Origin: Fibrobacterota bacterium
GTDB taxonomy: Bacteria; Fibrobacterota; Chitinivibrionia; Chitinivibrionales; Chitinispirillaceae
NCBI GenBank assembly: GCA_023459055.1
Contig: JAEWVR010000031.1
Location: forward strand, 248,001-312,000
Length of the DNA: 64,000 bases
Reading direction: 5' to 3'
Part shown: piece by piece, positions 54,997-63,070 of the stretch
Layout: each line of letters starts with the position of its first letter
Position numbering within the stretch: the first letter of the stretch is position 1
Notes under the pieces: generated by a model
Seen by the model: the letters and a program-made list of their open reading frames with translations, nothing else
What the model was told of the DNA's origin: nothing
Database searches by the model: none
Position numbers and translations under genes: made by a program

Positions 54997-55044
54997 TTGA
55001 TTCCATACGCAAGGTGCCATAAAAACGCACCCTGGTATGGATCA
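54997..55044. terminator. Long imperfect hairpin, bidirectional terminator
   Basis: TTGATTCCATAC (54997-55008) pairs with GTATGGATCAA with one bulge, and inside it GGTGC pairs with GCACC (55013-55017, 55027-55031). It sits between the convergent ferredoxin and esterase genes. The T-run on either side is weak. Confidence 0.6.
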
Positions 55045-55054
55045 ATACTAGTTA

Positions 55055-56194
55055 TCAGCGAACCGGACTGATCAGAAGTTTTTCGTTACTGAACGATGAT
55101 GGCAGTCTGAAACTTTTTATATCGTTGATTTCGACAAAGCCAGCATTTCTGCCTTTTAAATCCGTTATTGAGATTGCGTTTATGGTACCCATCCATGCTG
55201 ATGGTACGGTAAATGTTGACATAGAAGATATAATCTGTGGTTTATAGACAGACATTGTTGAATACGATACAGGTTGCCTGTTAATAATACCGGTTGTCTT
55301 AAAGTTATTTGTGTGGAAGATTATGCTTTCTCTAATTGTCGTTTCATTTCTCCCCCCACCATGCTGTCCACCCTGAATAATCTTAAATTCAGGATTCAAT
55401 CCTAGTTTGTTAAGTGTATCGCGCATTGCTAAGTTATAATTGTAAAGTGGTCCCATCTGAAAATCATTACTACCGGTAACCATCCGTACTTTAATTCCAA
55501 GTGATTTAATTGTTTCAACATTTTTCTTCGCAAATGTAAATGGATAGCAATTATCGGTAAAGTATTGTTTGTCACTTCCAAATATCTGTCTTGGAATCGA
55601 CTGGTCAAACTGCTGCTGACTGATTGTATCCCATGTTACCAATGCGGCATCATAGGTGCTGATGCTGGTATATTGATCTGTATGTTTAAATCCATGCAAA
55701 AGTGCACCAAAACCACCCATGGAAAAGCCCTCGATTGCACGCTGGGTTCTGTCGGCTTTGGTACGATAGGTTGCATCGATGTGAGCAATAAGCTCTTTGC
55801 TGATTGTTGTTTCACATTTTACAGCTCCATCTTTTGAATCACAATAAAACGTATTACCGCGTCCGTTGACAAACACAACAATTACAGGTGGAAATGTCTT
55901 ACTGTTGATTCCACTCTGTAAAACTTTGGAATATGGCTCAGGACCTTCATTTTCACTCCCCCCCATCCCATGCAATGCATAAATAACAGGATAGCGTTCA
56001 CTCGAACTGTTGTAATCGGATGGAAGAAATATATTATAACCGATGTCAACATTCATCGCTGTACTTTTATATGTTGCATGCTTAAATCCGCTCGGTAGTG
56101 AACCGGGATTATTATTCCAACTGTAATTCTGCGCCTGACTTATTGACATAATGCTTAATGCAATAATCGTCGCAAGTTTAACCACCTTATTCAT
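55055..56194 (-). CDS. Secreted carbohydrate esterase (feruloyl or acetyl-xylan esterase type) with C-terminal sorting-like module
   Basis: 379 aa alpha/beta hydrolase. Signal peptide to about residue 21 (SISQAQ), then the esterase-D-like motif HGMGGSENEG, the nucleophile elbow GFSMGGFG with Ser158, an Asp in VTGSNDFQMGP and the His in QGGQHGGGR. About 80 C-terminal residues form a beta-module (SITDLKGRNAGFVEI) of the same type as in GH5 and GH8 here. It likely removes ester side groups from plant hemicellulose outside the cell; substrate is inference. AAGGGG precedes the ATG. Confidence 0.85.
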   Translation of the reverse strand: MNKVVKLATIIALSIMSISQAQNYSWNNNPGSLPSGFKHATYKSTAMNVDIGYNIFLPSDYNSSSERYPVIYALHGMGGSENEGPEPYSKVLQSGINSKTFPPVIVVFVNGRGNTFYCDSKDGAVKCETTISKELIAHIDATYRTKADRTQRAIEGFSMGGFGALLHGFKHTDQYTSISTYDAALVTWDTISQQQFDQSIPRQIFGSDKQYFTDNCYPFTFAKKNVETIKSLGIKVRMVTGSNDFQMGPLYNYNLAMRDTLNKLGLNPEFKIIQGGQHGGGRNETTIRESIIFHTNNFKTTGIINRQPVSYSTMSVYKPQIISSMSTFTVPSAWMGTINAISITDLKGRNAGFVEINDIKSFRLPSSFSNEKLLISPVR

Positions 56195-56366
56195 CTTTTA
56201 CCCCTTGTTAGATGCACCTAATTCAATTAAAAATTCAAAATGTAGACATATGCCTGTCCATAATACTCCATAACATATATAGAGCAAACCGTAAAAACAC
56301 TCTTTTTATTGATAATTATGCGACAAAGTGTGGACATTTAGAATCCACGCAGTGCATAAGCATATA

Positions 56367-56405
56367 AAAAAATTGCCACTGAGACACGTTCTGTCTCAGC
56401 GGCAA
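56367..56405 (-). terminator. Rho-independent terminator of glnN
   Basis: TTGCCACTGAGACA (56373-56386) pairs with TGTCTCAGCGGCAA (56392-56405), one A-C mismatch, 5-nt loop. On the minus strand a TTTTTT run follows, giving an efficient terminator for glutamine synthetase. Confidence 0.88.
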
Positions 56406-56440
56406 CTCTTTTATAACAATAATACTACTTAGTGTAAAAC

Positions 56441-58636
56441 TTACTTAATAAAGAGCATTTCTCTATATTTCGGAAGCGGCCATGCTGCATCCGGCATCGA
56501 ACTTTCAAGAGCATCGACATGTTTTCTGATATGAGCCATGTGAGCCTTGATTTCAGTGAAGAAAAATGCGGTTTTCGCTTCAAGATCCATCGAATGTGCC
56601 TTATGAAGAGCTTCGTCAAGTGCTTTGAGATTCTTACTTATATAATAAATATCTGCTGTAAGTGCCTCAAATGCTTCTTTTCTGTCAGTAAGTGCGCCAT
56701 CAACAATTGATGCAATCTTTGAATCGACAACATCCTTGAGCATTTCAAGACTATGAGCAAGATCAGTCTGATAATCGTAAGCCACGGGAAGCAATTGAGT
56801 TTTTACAATTTCAGCAAGACACTTTGCCTCAATATCAAGCATTTTCTCGTATATCTCAAGATAGATGGTATACCGTGCTTGAAGTTCTACTTTCGAGAAA
56901 ACGCCATGACGTTCAAACAGATCAAATGCTTTCGGTTTGATAAATGCCTTGAGCGCTTCGGGTGTTGATGCTACATTTGGAAGTCCGCGTTTTGCAGCCT
57001 CTTTAACCCACTCCTCTGAGTAGTTGTTACCCTCAAAAAGAATCGCTTTTGACTCTTTTATAAGGCCCTGAAGAACTTTAAGCACAACAGCGTTGAAGTT
57101 ATCACTCTTCTTCATCTCCGCCTTAACTCTTTCGGTAACAATACTCAATGAATCTGAAACTATTGTATTGACAACTGCTATAGCTGTTGAAATATTCATT
57201 GAGCTGCCGAGTGCACGGAATTCAAACTTCTGGCCGGTAAATGCAAACGGTGATGTTCTGTTTCTATCTGTTGTGTCTTTAATGAATTTTGGAAGAAGCT
57301 TAACACCAAGATCAACAAGATCCTGTTTTTTCGCTTTCTCCATCTTTCCACTTTCGATCATATTAACAACATTTGTCAACTGTTCGCCAAGAAAGATACT
57401 TACAATAGCCGGTGGAGCCTCATTGGCACCAAGACGATGTTCATTTCCTGCAAATGCTACTGTTGCTCTAAGAAGATCTGAATGAGTGTACACAGCATGA
57501 ATCACTGCAGTAAGCACAGCCAGAAAACAGATATTCTCTTCAGGTGTATCACCAGGATTAAGAAGGTTGTTTCCTTTGTCATCCGCCAGCGACCAGTTCA
57601 GATGTTTTCCACTTCCGTTAACACCGGCAAACGGTTTCTCGTGGAGAAGGCAGACCAGACCATGACGATGTGCAACCTTCTTCATAATATCCATAAGCTG
57701 CTGGTTATGATCTGCTGCGAGGTTTGACCGCTCGAAAATCGGAGCAAATTCATACTGGTGAGGCGCAACCTCGTTATGACGTGTTGTTACTGGAATACCA
57801 AGCTTGAATGCTTCAATTGATACATCATGCATATAATTCAGGACACGGTCTTTGATAGAACCAAAATACTGATCCTCAAGCTGCTGACCTTTTGGGGATT
57901 GTGCACCGACAAGTGTACGACCTGTAAGAAGAAGATCAGAACGCATACGATAATACGCTTCATCAACGAGAAAATATTCCTGTTCAGGTCCGCATGTTGA
58001 ATACACCTGCTTAACATCTGTATGACCGAAAAGTTTTAAAAGTTCAACGGCAGCTTTGTTGATTGCGGCATCAGAACGAAGAAGCGGTAGCTTTTTATCA
58101 AGCGCTTCACCGGTATAGGAGATGAAAATCGTCGGAATAGTCAGTGTTTTGCCAAGCTCCACCTCGGTAATAAACGCTGGTGATGATGGATCCCAGGCGG
58201 TATAACCACGAGCTTCAAATGTCGCACGGATACCCCCTGATGGAAATGATGACGCATCCGGTTCGCCCTGAATAAGCTTACTTCCTGTGAATTTTTCAAT
58301 AACGCATCCACTGGTATTAATATTGATAAAGGAATCATGCTTTTCGGCTGTGAGTCCAGTCATTGGCTGGAACCAGTGTGTATATGATGTCGCCCCTTTT
58401 GAAATCGCCCATTCTTTCATGGCATGCGCAATTTCATCAGCCTGGACCTGTGTAATCACAACACCCTCATCCTGCCACTTTTTAAACGCCTTAAATGTCT
58501 TCTCAGACACCATTTTCTGCATCGTAGCTTCACTGAATGTGTTCATTCCATAATAACTGGAAACCTGTGTCGGAAGATCACTCTTCACAACCTGAACCGG
58601 CTCAATCAATTGAGTAACTTCAAAACGACTGCTCAT
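56441..58636 (-). CDS. glnN: Glutamine synthetase type III
   Basis: 731-aa GSIII, joining ammonium and glutamate with ATP. GSIII signatures are IKPKAFDLFERHGVFS, STCGPEQEYFLVDEAYY and NEVAPHQYEFAPIFE, with the ATP-site segment VNGSGKHLNWSLAD. Length is normal for this class (about 700-730), which differs from the 470-aa GSI. The ATG at 58636 is preceded by AAAGG; a GTG two codons upstream is less likely. It is single, with a strong terminator downstream and a long spacer upstream that carries a direct repeat. Confidence 0.97.
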   Translation of the reverse strand: MSSRFEVTQLIEPVQVVKSDLPTQVSSYYGMNTFSEATMQKMVSEKTFKAFKKWQDEGVVITQVQADEIAHAMKEWAISKGATSYTHWFQPMTGLTAEKHDSFININTSGCVIEKFTGSKLIQGEPDASSFPSGGIRATFEARGYTAWDPSSPAFITEVELGKTLTIPTIFISYTGEALDKKLPLLRSDAAINKAAVELLKLFGHTDVKQVYSTCGPEQEYFLVDEAYYRMRSDLLLTGRTLVGAQSPKGQQLEDQYFGSIKDRVLNYMHDVSIEAFKLGIPVTTRHNEVAPHQYEFAPIFERSNLAADHNQQLMDIMKKVAHRHGLVCLLHEKPFAGVNGSGKHLNWSLADDKGNNLLNPGDTPEENICFLAVLTAVIHAVYTHSDLLRATVAFAGNEHRLGANEAPPAIVSIFLGEQLTNVVNMIESGKMEKAKKQDLVDLGVKLLPKFIKDTTDRNRTSPFAFTGQKFEFRALGSSMNISTAIAVVNTIVSDSLSIVTERVKAEMKKSDNFNAVVLKVLQGLIKESKAILFEGNNYSEEWVKEAAKRGLPNVASTPEALKAFIKPKAFDLFERHGVFSKVELQARYTIYLEIYEKMLDIEAKCLAEIVKTQLLPVAYDYQTDLAHSLEMLKDVVDSKIASIVDGALTDRKEAFEALTADIYYISKNLKALDEALHKAHSMDLEAKTAFFFTEIKAHMAHIRKHVDALESSMPDAAWPLPKYREMLFIK

Positions 58637-58808
58637 AAGCACCTTTCTGAAAAGTTTATGCTATTAAAAAGTTTTATTACCAAGCTATCACCAAATACAT
58701 TTTTGTATCACAAATTACTACAACATTAATAAATTACATCATATTGTGTGTTTTTGCAATAAAAAATCATTTGAATTCAGGTACAATGAGGCTTAAAATT
58801 ATTATTTG

Positions 58809-58838
58809 TACACAATAATACAGTTTTGAAACATACTT
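58809..58838. repeat. Direct repeat upstream of glnN, copy 1
   Basis: The core ACACAATAATACAGTTTTGA matches copy 2 at 58864-58893 with 25 of 30 positions identical over the full unit, spaced 55 nt. It lies 173-202 nt upstream of the glnN start, a plausible site for a nitrogen or other regulator. Confidence 0.45.
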
Positions 58839-58863
58839 AATTTATTATAAATATTAGATATTA

Positions 58864-58893
58864 CACACAATGATACATTTTTGAACCACACTT
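58864..58893. repeat. Direct repeat upstream of glnN, copy 2
   Basis: The core ACACAATGATACATTTTTGA is the second copy of the 30-nt unit at 58809. Its spacing is about five helical turns, which would place both sites on one face of the helix. Confidence 0.45.
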
Positions 58894-59300
58894 TATATTT
58901 TCCTATTTTTTTAATGATACAGTATTCTTCCATTATCCGACACTATTCAATTCCATACATTTTAAGCTTGTCATACCTATAATTCCAATAAGGATAATAA
59001 AACGGAATAATATAACTGCTTGACCAACTCATAGGCACTATGACATATCAAGCCATTAAGATACATCTGTTTATTAGTGGCATATGACAAATCGAGTGGT
59101 ATTGCAAAAATGCGACAGCACTACCACCGAGTCGCAAAAACACAACAAAATTATTTGCTTTTGGTCTCATATTTCTAATGTTGTTAGTAGTGTCAAGTGG
59201 TACGTATTTAGATATTTTGGTGTTTTTCCCCTTATTTATCAATTGTTTGTACTTTTTGATCATTTTGATAGCAGGAACATTTCTTACAGTGTAATCGTAG

Positions 59301-59316
59301 TGGCACACTTTATGCT
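59301..59316 (+). promoter_or_regulatory. Sigma-54 (RpoN) promoter match
   Basis: TGGCACACTTTATGCT keeps the GG and GC of the -24/-12 consensus at the exact 10-nt spacing (GG at 59302-59303, GC at 59314-59315) and the full TGGCAC. It lies 55 nt before the hydrolase ATG. Activation by an NtrC-type protein, such as that at 37470-38834, would be expected. Confidence 0.6.
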
Positions 59317-59370
59317 ACATTTTTTCTAAGCTATTGGTTAGATTCACACACATCAGGATTTTATCATTAT

Positions 59371-60270
59371 ATGAACACAACTTATCCAAGCCTCAATAAA
59401 GGCGTTGTCAGCAGAGACCTTTATTCCAGATCTGTAGACGCGATTCGTAAACAACCACTTTGTCTTGATGTGTTTTCACCCGATTCCGTGTTACCATCAC
59501 TGGAAGAAATTCCAGTATCAAATAAAACACTTGTATGTTTCCATGGATCTCCAGGATGCAAAGAAGACTTCAATGAATTGAAAAAAAACATTCCAGATAT
59601 TTCATTACATGCATATCCAAGAAAAAATTACCCCGGCTTTTCAAACGCATTTCTTGATTGCATGGCACAGCGAAAAAATCAGGTATTGATCGGATATTCC
59701 TGGGGATGCCGTGAACTACTTGAATATTATGCAAAAAACCATTCGAATATAGAAATGGTTATTCTGATATCACCCTATATTCTTAACAGCAGTAAATCTT
59801 CGTTGTCAACGAAAAGCCGATTGATTGCAGGATTGATTAAAGAAATCCTAATGATAATCGAAAAGAGTATGTCAAATAACAACAGGAAAAATCATAATAG
59901 TTTTGGTTCTGATAAACATACAATATTGAAAAAGTCACTATTGTATGTATGTGGTTTGTATGAAAAAACTGAGCATCAGGTAATTTCGTATGCGTCGATA
60001 CTTCGCCTTATTGCAGAACTTGGTACTTCGGTACATGTAATTGCCGGTACAAGTGACGCAAGTATACATTGCCAGCAGTCTCAGGAGCTGATCAAGGCAA
60101 TAAATCGTAATGTTTTTTATCACTATATCAATGGTGGAAATCATGATATTTTAAAGACACATGTACACCAGATTGCCCGGATACTTAAACTTATTACTCA
60201 ACATTCATTTAAGGTTGATCAGAATCACTTTAAATGTCAATCACGGGAATCATCACCGCATAACGCATGA
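59371..60270 (+). CDS. Alpha/beta hydrolase next to a PEP-synthase-like gene
   Basis: 299 aa cytoplasmic-looking alpha/beta hydrolase. HGSPG (58-62) gives the oxyanion loop, the nucleophile elbow GYSWGC holds Ser110, and Asp and His candidates are in AGTSDASIH and NGGNHD. Sequence is AT-rich, and the middle part (about 140-190) is low complexity in Ser/Lys/Asn. No close family is recognised; esterase, thioesterase or lactonase are possible. The partner gene follows closely, and the sigma-54 promoter lies upstream. The ATG has only a distant AGGA. Confidence 0.75.
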   Translation: MNTTYPSLNKGVVSRDLYSRSVDAIRKQPLCLDVFSPDSVLPSLEEIPVSNKTLVCFHGSPGCKEDFNELKKNIPDISLHAYPRKNYPGFSNAFLDCMAQRKNQVLIGYSWGCRELLEYYAKNHSNIEMVILISPYILNSSKSSLSTKSRLIAGLIKEILMIIEKSMSNNNRKNHNSFGSDKHTILKKSLLYVCGLYEKTEHQVISYASILRLIAELGTSVHVIAGTSDASIHCQQSQELIKAINRNVFYHYINGGNHDILKTHVHQIARILKLITQHSFKVDQNHFKCQSRESSPHNA

Positions 60271-60299
60271 TGAACTCATCTGTAATTTTGGAGTGCAGT

Positions 60300-62948
60300 A
60301 TGATCATTACATCAAATACACACGAGAATGAAGCCCGAAAAGAGTCGGGGGTTAAAGGATTTTCATTATACAAACTGACCGGGGAAAAGGTAAATGTTCC
60401 TGCCTGGGTTGTTCTTGGAAAATCACTTTTTAACCAGTTTATTGAGTACTCCGAAATACGTCATATTATTGAAAATGCTCTCAAACAAATAGTACGCGAT
60501 TCAGGAAATCCGGATACAGTATCAAGTGCCGCCATTCTAATCAGAAAAGTTATACTTGAAGCGGCAATTCCCGGAGATATTTATCAGGAAATTCTTAGTG
60601 CATACGATTCTCTGCAATCACATCAGATCGCAGTCCGTTCATCGGTTGTTTCCAAAGATGAACACCTTTCTTTTGCAGGTCAGCACCAGTCGTTTCTTCT
60701 TGTTTCCGACACTGTAAAATTAATAAGCTCAATAAAAGAATGCTGGATGTCTGTGTTTTCCACTTCTGCAATCAATTACCGTATTGCAAATAAATTGGAA
60801 ATTACTGTCTCATCATTTGAGATCGCGGTTATCCTGCAAGAGATGATTTTCCCATCAAAAAGCGGCATAATCACAACAGCAGACCTGCTTACCGGTGATT
60901 CATCAAACATTACCATTAATGCATCATACGGTTTTTGTGCAGGAATACAGCGTGGTATCTCAGACACAGATACATATAAAGTAATTAAAGAAACCGACAG
61001 AATAAGTCTTCTTTCAATAATATCCAAGACTTCTCAGGCCCTTGTCAATCAAACTATGACTGCTGTTGAACGCCGTCCGGTACCTGACAATCTCAAATCG
61101 GCATCATGTCTCTCGTATCAGGAGATTATTGATCTTGCTCAACTGGCAAAAAAAATTGAAAATCTTTTCAATTCGCATATTCTCATTGAATGGGCATGGA
61201 CAAACCAGAATGGTTTCAACCTGCTTCAGGTAAACCAGCTAAAACATACTGCAAATTGCCACAATCAATCCGGCGAACACCATACTGGTGCAGATTATAA
61301 AAACCAACTGACCTATCCTTTAAATTTCGGTTTTATTCGCCATGTGTCTTATAATTCCTTTCTGCAGCTTTGTAAAGCAATGCATATGTCAAAAAAACAA
61401 ATAAGTAAAATTGATCCTTATCTTGAGAATATTCTTAGTTCTATTTTTGGAAGAACTTATTACAACGTATTAAACCTGTATCGTTTAACATCGGTAATAC
61501 TTCCAGCAAAACGTGCGCGCACTGCCTATCTTGATTTTACAACAGGACAGCACGGTTTTGAAAAATTAAATTTTGATAAAAACGATTCATTGAACGATTC
61601 GGCTGTAGTATCCGGATTCAGACGATTAATCAGCAATATTTCATTTATCAGATACCATTTCTTTTTTTCCAGTTTCATGAAAAAATTTCAGAAAAAAAGT
61701 GAAGAGGTGTGTAATTATTTTTGTAAACTTGACTTTTTATCAATGACTGCAAATGATATCTATTCAAATTATAAAGAATTTGAAAAAAATATTTTCTCAA
61801 ACTGGAAGGCCCCCGCTATTAACAACTATCTGTCAATGGTGTATTTCAGGGCATATAGATTCCTGACAACGCACTGGTTTGACAGAGCGCCATCACAGTT
61901 TTACAAAGATTTATTACATGTCAAATCTGTTCCGATGACCGATACACATACAGAGTTATCAAAAATAGCTGAGTTTATACAACAATCAGATATGCTCCAA
62001 AATGATGATCATGCTCTATCTGAACCTGTTCTTCCAGATGCTATAAACAGCCATGAATCCATTCATTCGAAATTATCGGTTAGTTACATAGGTGCGTATC
62101 ATAAACACGCAAGTTCAAATTCTGTACATAATGAACAATCCGGTGAAGAACGGTGTTTTCTGGCAGAACAATTTATTGACAAAAATCTTTATGGTATTAA
62201 AAAAATAATTTACAAAAAAACACTCGAGCTCACACGCAAAACGATTAAAAACCGTCTGATGATAAATTCGTATAAATCACGAATCTATGCACTTGCCAAA
62301 GTCATGTTTAACAGTATTGGCGAAGATCTGAAGCGCAAGGGACTTATTGAAAAAAGTGACGATATATTCTATCTTGATTTCAAAGTGCTCCCAAAACTTT
62401 TTTCCAACAATAATGAGAATATCAATATCAGGAAGTTAATTGCCCAGAGAAAAGAACAATATAAATATTTCCGCCAAATAGAACCGCCATCACGCATAGT
62501 TACCAATGGCCCGATTTACTGGCTCAATCAGACATCAACTAGTAAAACGAATAATAAATCCCTCACTGCATCAAACCAAATTCGGGGAAATGGTGTATGT
62601 GGTGGTCTTGCAGAAGGTGAAATCTGTATGTCATATCAATCCACAGAGTTATCAAGAGGCACAGGAAAGATTATTGTTCTATCAGGTTTTTACCCGGTAT
62701 TTTCGATGCCTGATAAAAATATCCGGGGAGTGATTATTGAAAATAATAATGTTTATTCCAACTACGCGATTGTCGCACGTGAGCTTGGAATACCGGTAAT
62801 AATTGGTGTAAAAGATGCCGGAGCACGTTTACGTAGCGGGATGCTTGTTAAAATGGATGCAAAACGGGGAACCATAGCAATTGTTGATAATTCATCAAAA
62901 ACAAATAGTACCGACAGCTTCAAACCTGATGAACTTGTTATTTATTGA
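60300..62948 (+). CDS. Divergent PEP-synthase-like (ATP-grasp + PEP-utilising mobile) protein with the phospho-His replaced
   Basis: 882 aa. The N-terminal part is a PPDK/PEP-synthase-type ATP-grasp: LTGEKVNVPAWVVLG, RSSVVSKDEHLSFAGQ, and ILQEMIFPSKSGIITTADLL. The GLGE-like motif is GFCA (INASYGFCAG) and the QxR end is QVN (LLQVNQLKH), so the ATP site is altered. A long central region (about 340-740) has no recognised domain. The C-terminal mobile domain is recognisable in NGVCGGLAEGEI and IVARELGIPVIIGVKDAG, but the phosphorylated His of SHxAIVAREL is Asn (SNYAIVAREL; codon 62760-62762). GGAG 7 nt before ATG 60300 chooses this start over ATG 60267, which would overlap the hydrolase. Function unknown. 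Confidence 0.78.
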   Translation: MIITSNTHENEARKESGVKGFSLYKLTGEKVNVPAWVVLGKSLFNQFIEYSEIRHIIENALKQIVRDSGNPDTVSSAAILIRKVILEAAIPGDIYQEILSAYDSLQSHQIAVRSSVVSKDEHLSFAGQHQSFLLVSDTVKLISSIKECWMSVFSTSAINYRIANKLEITVSSFEIAVILQEMIFPSKSGIITTADLLTGDSSNITINASYGFCAGIQRGISDTDTYKVIKETDRISLLSIISKTSQALVNQTMTAVERRPVPDNLKSASCLSYQEIIDLAQLAKKIENLFNSHILIEWAWTNQNGFNLLQVNQLKHTANCHNQSGEHHTGADYKNQLTYPLNFGFIRHVSYNSFLQLCKAMHMSKKQISKIDPYLENILSSIFGRTYYNVLNLYRLTSVILPAKRARTAYLDFTTGQHGFEKLNFDKNDSLNDSAVVSGFRRLISNISFIRYHFFFSSFMKKFQKKSEEVCNYFCKLDFLSMTANDIYSNYKEFEKNIFSNWKAPAINNYLSMVYFRAYRFLTTHWFDRAPSQFYKDLLHVKSVPMTDTHTELSKIAEFIQQSDMLQNDDHALSEPVLPDAINSHESIHSKLSVSYIGAYHKHASSNSVHNEQSGEERCFLAEQFIDKNLYGIKKIIYKKTLELTRKTIKNRLMINSYKSRIYALAKVMFNSIGEDLKRKGLIEKSDDIFYLDFKVLPKLFSNNNENINIRKLIAQRKEQYKYFRQIEPPSRIVTNGPIYWLNQTSTSKTNNKSLTASNQIRGNGVCGGLAEGEICMSYQSTELSRGTGKIIVLSGFYPVFSMPDKNIRGVIIENNNVYSNYAIVARELGIPVIIGVKDAGARLRSGMLVKMDAKRGTIAIVDNSSKTNSTDSFKPDELVIY

Positions 62949-63066
62949 GGATTAGGATAAGATTAAGGTTTAGATTGAGGTTGAGGTTGAGGAAGAACTT
63001 AATATTACAGTAAATTCTCAGCCTCTTCCACTACCTTAGATTTAACCTCAACCTTATTCTCACCCA
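62947..63066. repeat. Inverted GGTTGAG/GATTAAG repeat between convergent genes
   Basis: The first half (62947-62999) consists of GATTAAGG and GGTTGAGG units; the second half (63018-63066) reads as their complement (CCTCAACCTTATT, CCTTAGATTTAACC). Together they can fold into an imperfect long hairpin. The same units occur at 22515-22560. It may work as a terminator or be repeat DNA. Confidence 0.5.
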
Positions 63067-63070
63067 CTGC

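Larger units (their letters stand above)
58637..59370. promoter_or_regulatory. Long divergent AT-rich region upstream of glnN and the hydrolase operon
   Basis: No gene is supported over 734 nt. It holds a 30-nt direct repeat (58809-58838 and 58864-58893) and a sigma-54-type promoter (59301-59316), listed separately. Open frames at 59048-59308 and 59084-59329 overlap each other on opposite strands and have no ribosome binding site. Confidence 0.5.

Noticed and set aside
59048..59308. 86-aa minus-strand frame in the glnN spacer
   Set aside because: It is overlapped by an equally long plus-strand frame, has no Shine-Dalgarno site and covers the sigma-54 promoter region in part.
59084..59329. 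81-aa plus-strand frame with hydrophobic end
   Set aside because: It covers the promoter match, has no ribosome binding site and its composition follows AT-rich DNA.
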